Source of the DNA: Actinomycetes bacterium
GTDB taxonomy: Bacteria; Actinomycetota; Actinomycetes; Nanopelagicales; Nanopelagicaceae
DNA length: 64,000 nt
Assembly (NCBI GenBank): GCA_014190015.1
Contig: BJFT01000003.1
Location: 1 to 64,000, forward strand
Reading direction: 5' to 3'
Of this stretch, positions 62,559 through 64,000 are shown in pieces. How positions within the stretch are numbered: position 1 is the first letter of the stretch; every line of letters begins with the position of its first letter. The position numbers and the translations under genes were made by a program. The notes beneath the pieces are model-generated. The model was not told the DNA's origin. It searched no databases and saw nothing but the letters and a program-made list of their open reading frames with translations.

Positions 62559-64000
62559 TTAGAAAAGACCTACAACTTTGCCATCGACATAATCGATACG
62601 TTCAGCTGATGGAACCTTTGGAAGCCCAGGCATTGTCATGATTTCACCGCAGACAAGCACGATGAATTCAGCGCCAGCAGATAAACGAACTTCGCGAATG
62701 TTTAGCGAGTGACCACTTGGTGCACCTCGAAGCGCCGCATCAGTTGAGAATGAGTACTGAGTCTTTGCAACACAGATTGGGAAGTGACCGTAGCCGCCAT
62801 CTTGTAATTCTTTGATTTTGTTGCGCACCTTGGCATCGGCTGTTACATCTGCAGCTCCATAAATCTTTGTTGCAACTGCTGTGACCTTATCCCAGAGAGT
62901 CGCACTGTCCTCGTAGACAAATGTCATCTTCGATGGCTTCTCGCAGAGTTCGACAACAGCGTGTGCAAGATCTGCAGCGCCCTTACCGCCATCAGCCCAG
63001 TGAGTTGCTAGAACAATTTTTACACCGAGTGCTTCAACTTTCTTGCGAAGTAATTCAACTTCAGCCTTTGTATCACTGGTGAAGTGGTTGATTGAAACAA
63101 CCAATGGCAAGTTATAGACAGTTGTGATGTTCTTGATGTGACGCTCAAGGTTAACGATTCCCTTTTCGAGTGCATCAAGATTTTCATCAGTGCTTGTCTT
63201 GAGGTCCGCGCCACCGTGATATTTGATTGCACGGATTGTTGCTACAAGAACGCATGCAGATGGTGCGATTCCAGCTTTACGGCACTTGATGTCAATGAAC
63301 TTTTCAGCTCCAAGATCTGCGCCAAAGCCCGCTTCTGTTACAACGTAATCAGCGAGTTTGAGGGCAGAGGTTGTTGCAACTACGGAGTTACAGCCGTGAG
63401 CAATATTTGCGAATGGACCACCGTGAACAAATGCTGGAGTATTTTCTAGCGTTTGTACCAAGTTAGGTTGGAATGCATCTTTAAGAATTACTGTCATTGC
63501 GCCATGCGCATTGAGATCACTGGCAAGAACTGGCTTCTTATCGCGTGTGTATGCCACAACGATTTTGCCCATTCGCTCTTTGAGATCTTCAATAGAAGTT
63601 GCGAGGCAGAAAATCGCCATGATCTCTGATGCAACAACGATGTCGAAACCATCTTGGCGTGGCATTCCATTTCCAACACCACCGAGGGACGCGACGATTT
63701 CGCGGAGTGCACGATCATTCATATCTACTACGCGCTTCCACGCAACGCGGCGCACATCAATATCTAATGTGTTGCCGTGATGAATGTGGTTATCTAAAAG
63801 TGCTGCAAGCAAGTTATTTGCCAGTGCGATTGCACTGAAATCTCCGGTGAAGTGAAGATTGATATCTTCCATCGGAACAACTTGTGCGTATCCGCCGCCT
63901 GCTGCTCCACCCTTCATTCCAAAGACTGGACCCAATGATGGTTCGCGAAGTGCAATCAGCGCGTTTTTACCAATATGGCGAAGTGCATCTCCTAGACCAA
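62559..64000 (-). CDS. fhs: Formate-tetrahydrofolate ligase, C-terminal part
   Basis: The visible 480 residues are the C-terminal most of formyl-THF synthetase, with the start beyond the right edge. The folate/ATP landmarks [20 protein letters not shown] (split), [15 protein letters not shown] and NLERHI are in place. In the direction suggested by neighbouring formate dehydrogenase it would release formate and make ATP; it can equally charge formate onto THF. An apparent start near 63935 is just a TTG inside the gene. Confidence 0.93.
   Translation of the reverse strand, partial: GLGDALRHIGKNALIALREPSLGPVFGMKGGAAGGGYAQVVPMEDINLHFTGDFSAIALANNLLAALLDNHIHHGNTLDIDVRRVAWKRVVDMNDRALREIVASLGGVGNGMPRQDGFDIVVASEIMAIFCLATSIEDLKERMGKIVVAYTRDKKPVLASDLNAHGAMTVILKDAFQPNLVQTLENTPAFVHGGPFANIAHGCNSVVATTSALKLADYVVTEAGFGADLGAEKFIDIKCRKAGIAPSACVLVATIRAIKYHGGADLKTSTDENLDALEKGIVNLERHIKNITTVYNLPLVVSINHFTSDTKAEVELLRKKVEALGVKIVLATHWADGGKGAADLAHAVVELCEKPSKMTFVYEDSATLWDKVTAVATKIYGAADVTADAKVRNKIKELQDGGYGHFPICVAKTQYSFSTDAALRGAPSGHSLNIREVRLSAGAEFIVLVCGEIMTMPGLPKVPSAERIDYVDGKVVGLF

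Noticed and set aside
1..64000. tRNA, rRNA, CRISPR, insertion sequence or phage genes
   Set aside because: I saw no tRNA-like cloverleaf ends, direct-repeat arrays or transposase motifs, and nearly every base is within a recognised or plausible gene.

Overview
The window looks like a compact, low-to-mid GC actinobacterial chromosome, probably a free-living planktonic lineage of the Nanopelagicales type. The clues are coding density (several convergent gene pairs overlap at their stop codons), many starts without a Shine-Dalgarno that fit leaderless transcripts, actinobacterial-type families (a maltokinase-like kinase, UrtABCDE-like and Pot transporters, a PGPGW membrane protein), and a short Cys-containing secreted module ending in K-L-V-W. 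This placement is inference; no rRNA or marker gene is present. No tRNA, CRISPR, IS element or phage gene was seen, and no gene-free gap exceeds 300 bases.

Region by region. 1-6.6 kb: cysN (cut by the left edge) and cysD for sulfate activation, then an envelope/redox patch (DUF305 protein, secreted cytochrome-b5-like protein, DCC thiol protein, DoxX-like protein, small membrane proteins, a secreted HExxH protein). 6.6-10.3 kb: glycerol kinase plus two FAD proteins resembling a GlpA/GlpB glycerol-3-phosphate dehydrogenase. 10.7-16.4 kb: an amide/urea/branched-chain-amino-acid type ABC transporter led by an acetylpolyamine amidohydrolase (HDAC fold). 18-23.2 kb: PotABCD polyamine transporter with an aminobutyraldehyde-type dehydrogenase. 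23.4-26.6 kb: a sugar-linked trio (GT1 glycosyltransferase, maltokinase/glucosamine-kinase-like enzyme, SIS isomerase). 27.3-33.2 kb: two nitrilase-superfamily proteins (the first lacks its catalytic Cys), a YtcJ-like amidohydrolase, an NCS1 permease and an agmatinase-family ureohydrolase. 33.3-41.8 kb: a Dpp/Opp-type transporter, a proline iminopeptidase and two divergent formamidase paralogues.

41.8-64 kb is the most striking part. A seven-gene minus-strand operon (mttB-like, betB, proV, a double-length proW, proX, betA, fdhD) faces a plus-strand operon (IclR regulator, corrinoid protein, metV, metF, methyl-THF:corrinoid methyltransferase, RamA-like reactivator, DUF1638). A third, minus-strand operon (fhs, fdsG, fdsB, fdsA) converges on the second. 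Together they read as a route importing choline/glycine betaine, oxidising choline to betaine, removing a methyl group through a corrinoid protein to tetrahydrofolate, and oxidising it through formyl-THF and formate to CO2 with NADH. FolD and the dimethylglycine/sarcosine steps are not in view. The corrinoid/MetV parts are the style known from acetogens, placed here beside a choline oxidation pathway and an NAD-type formate dehydrogenase.

A second theme is RNA structure: every one of the four substrate-binding-protein genes that is followed by a same-strand gene has a strong hairpin just after it (two intergenic, two inside the first codons of the next permease), suggesting a shared way of making more binding protein than the genes downstream.
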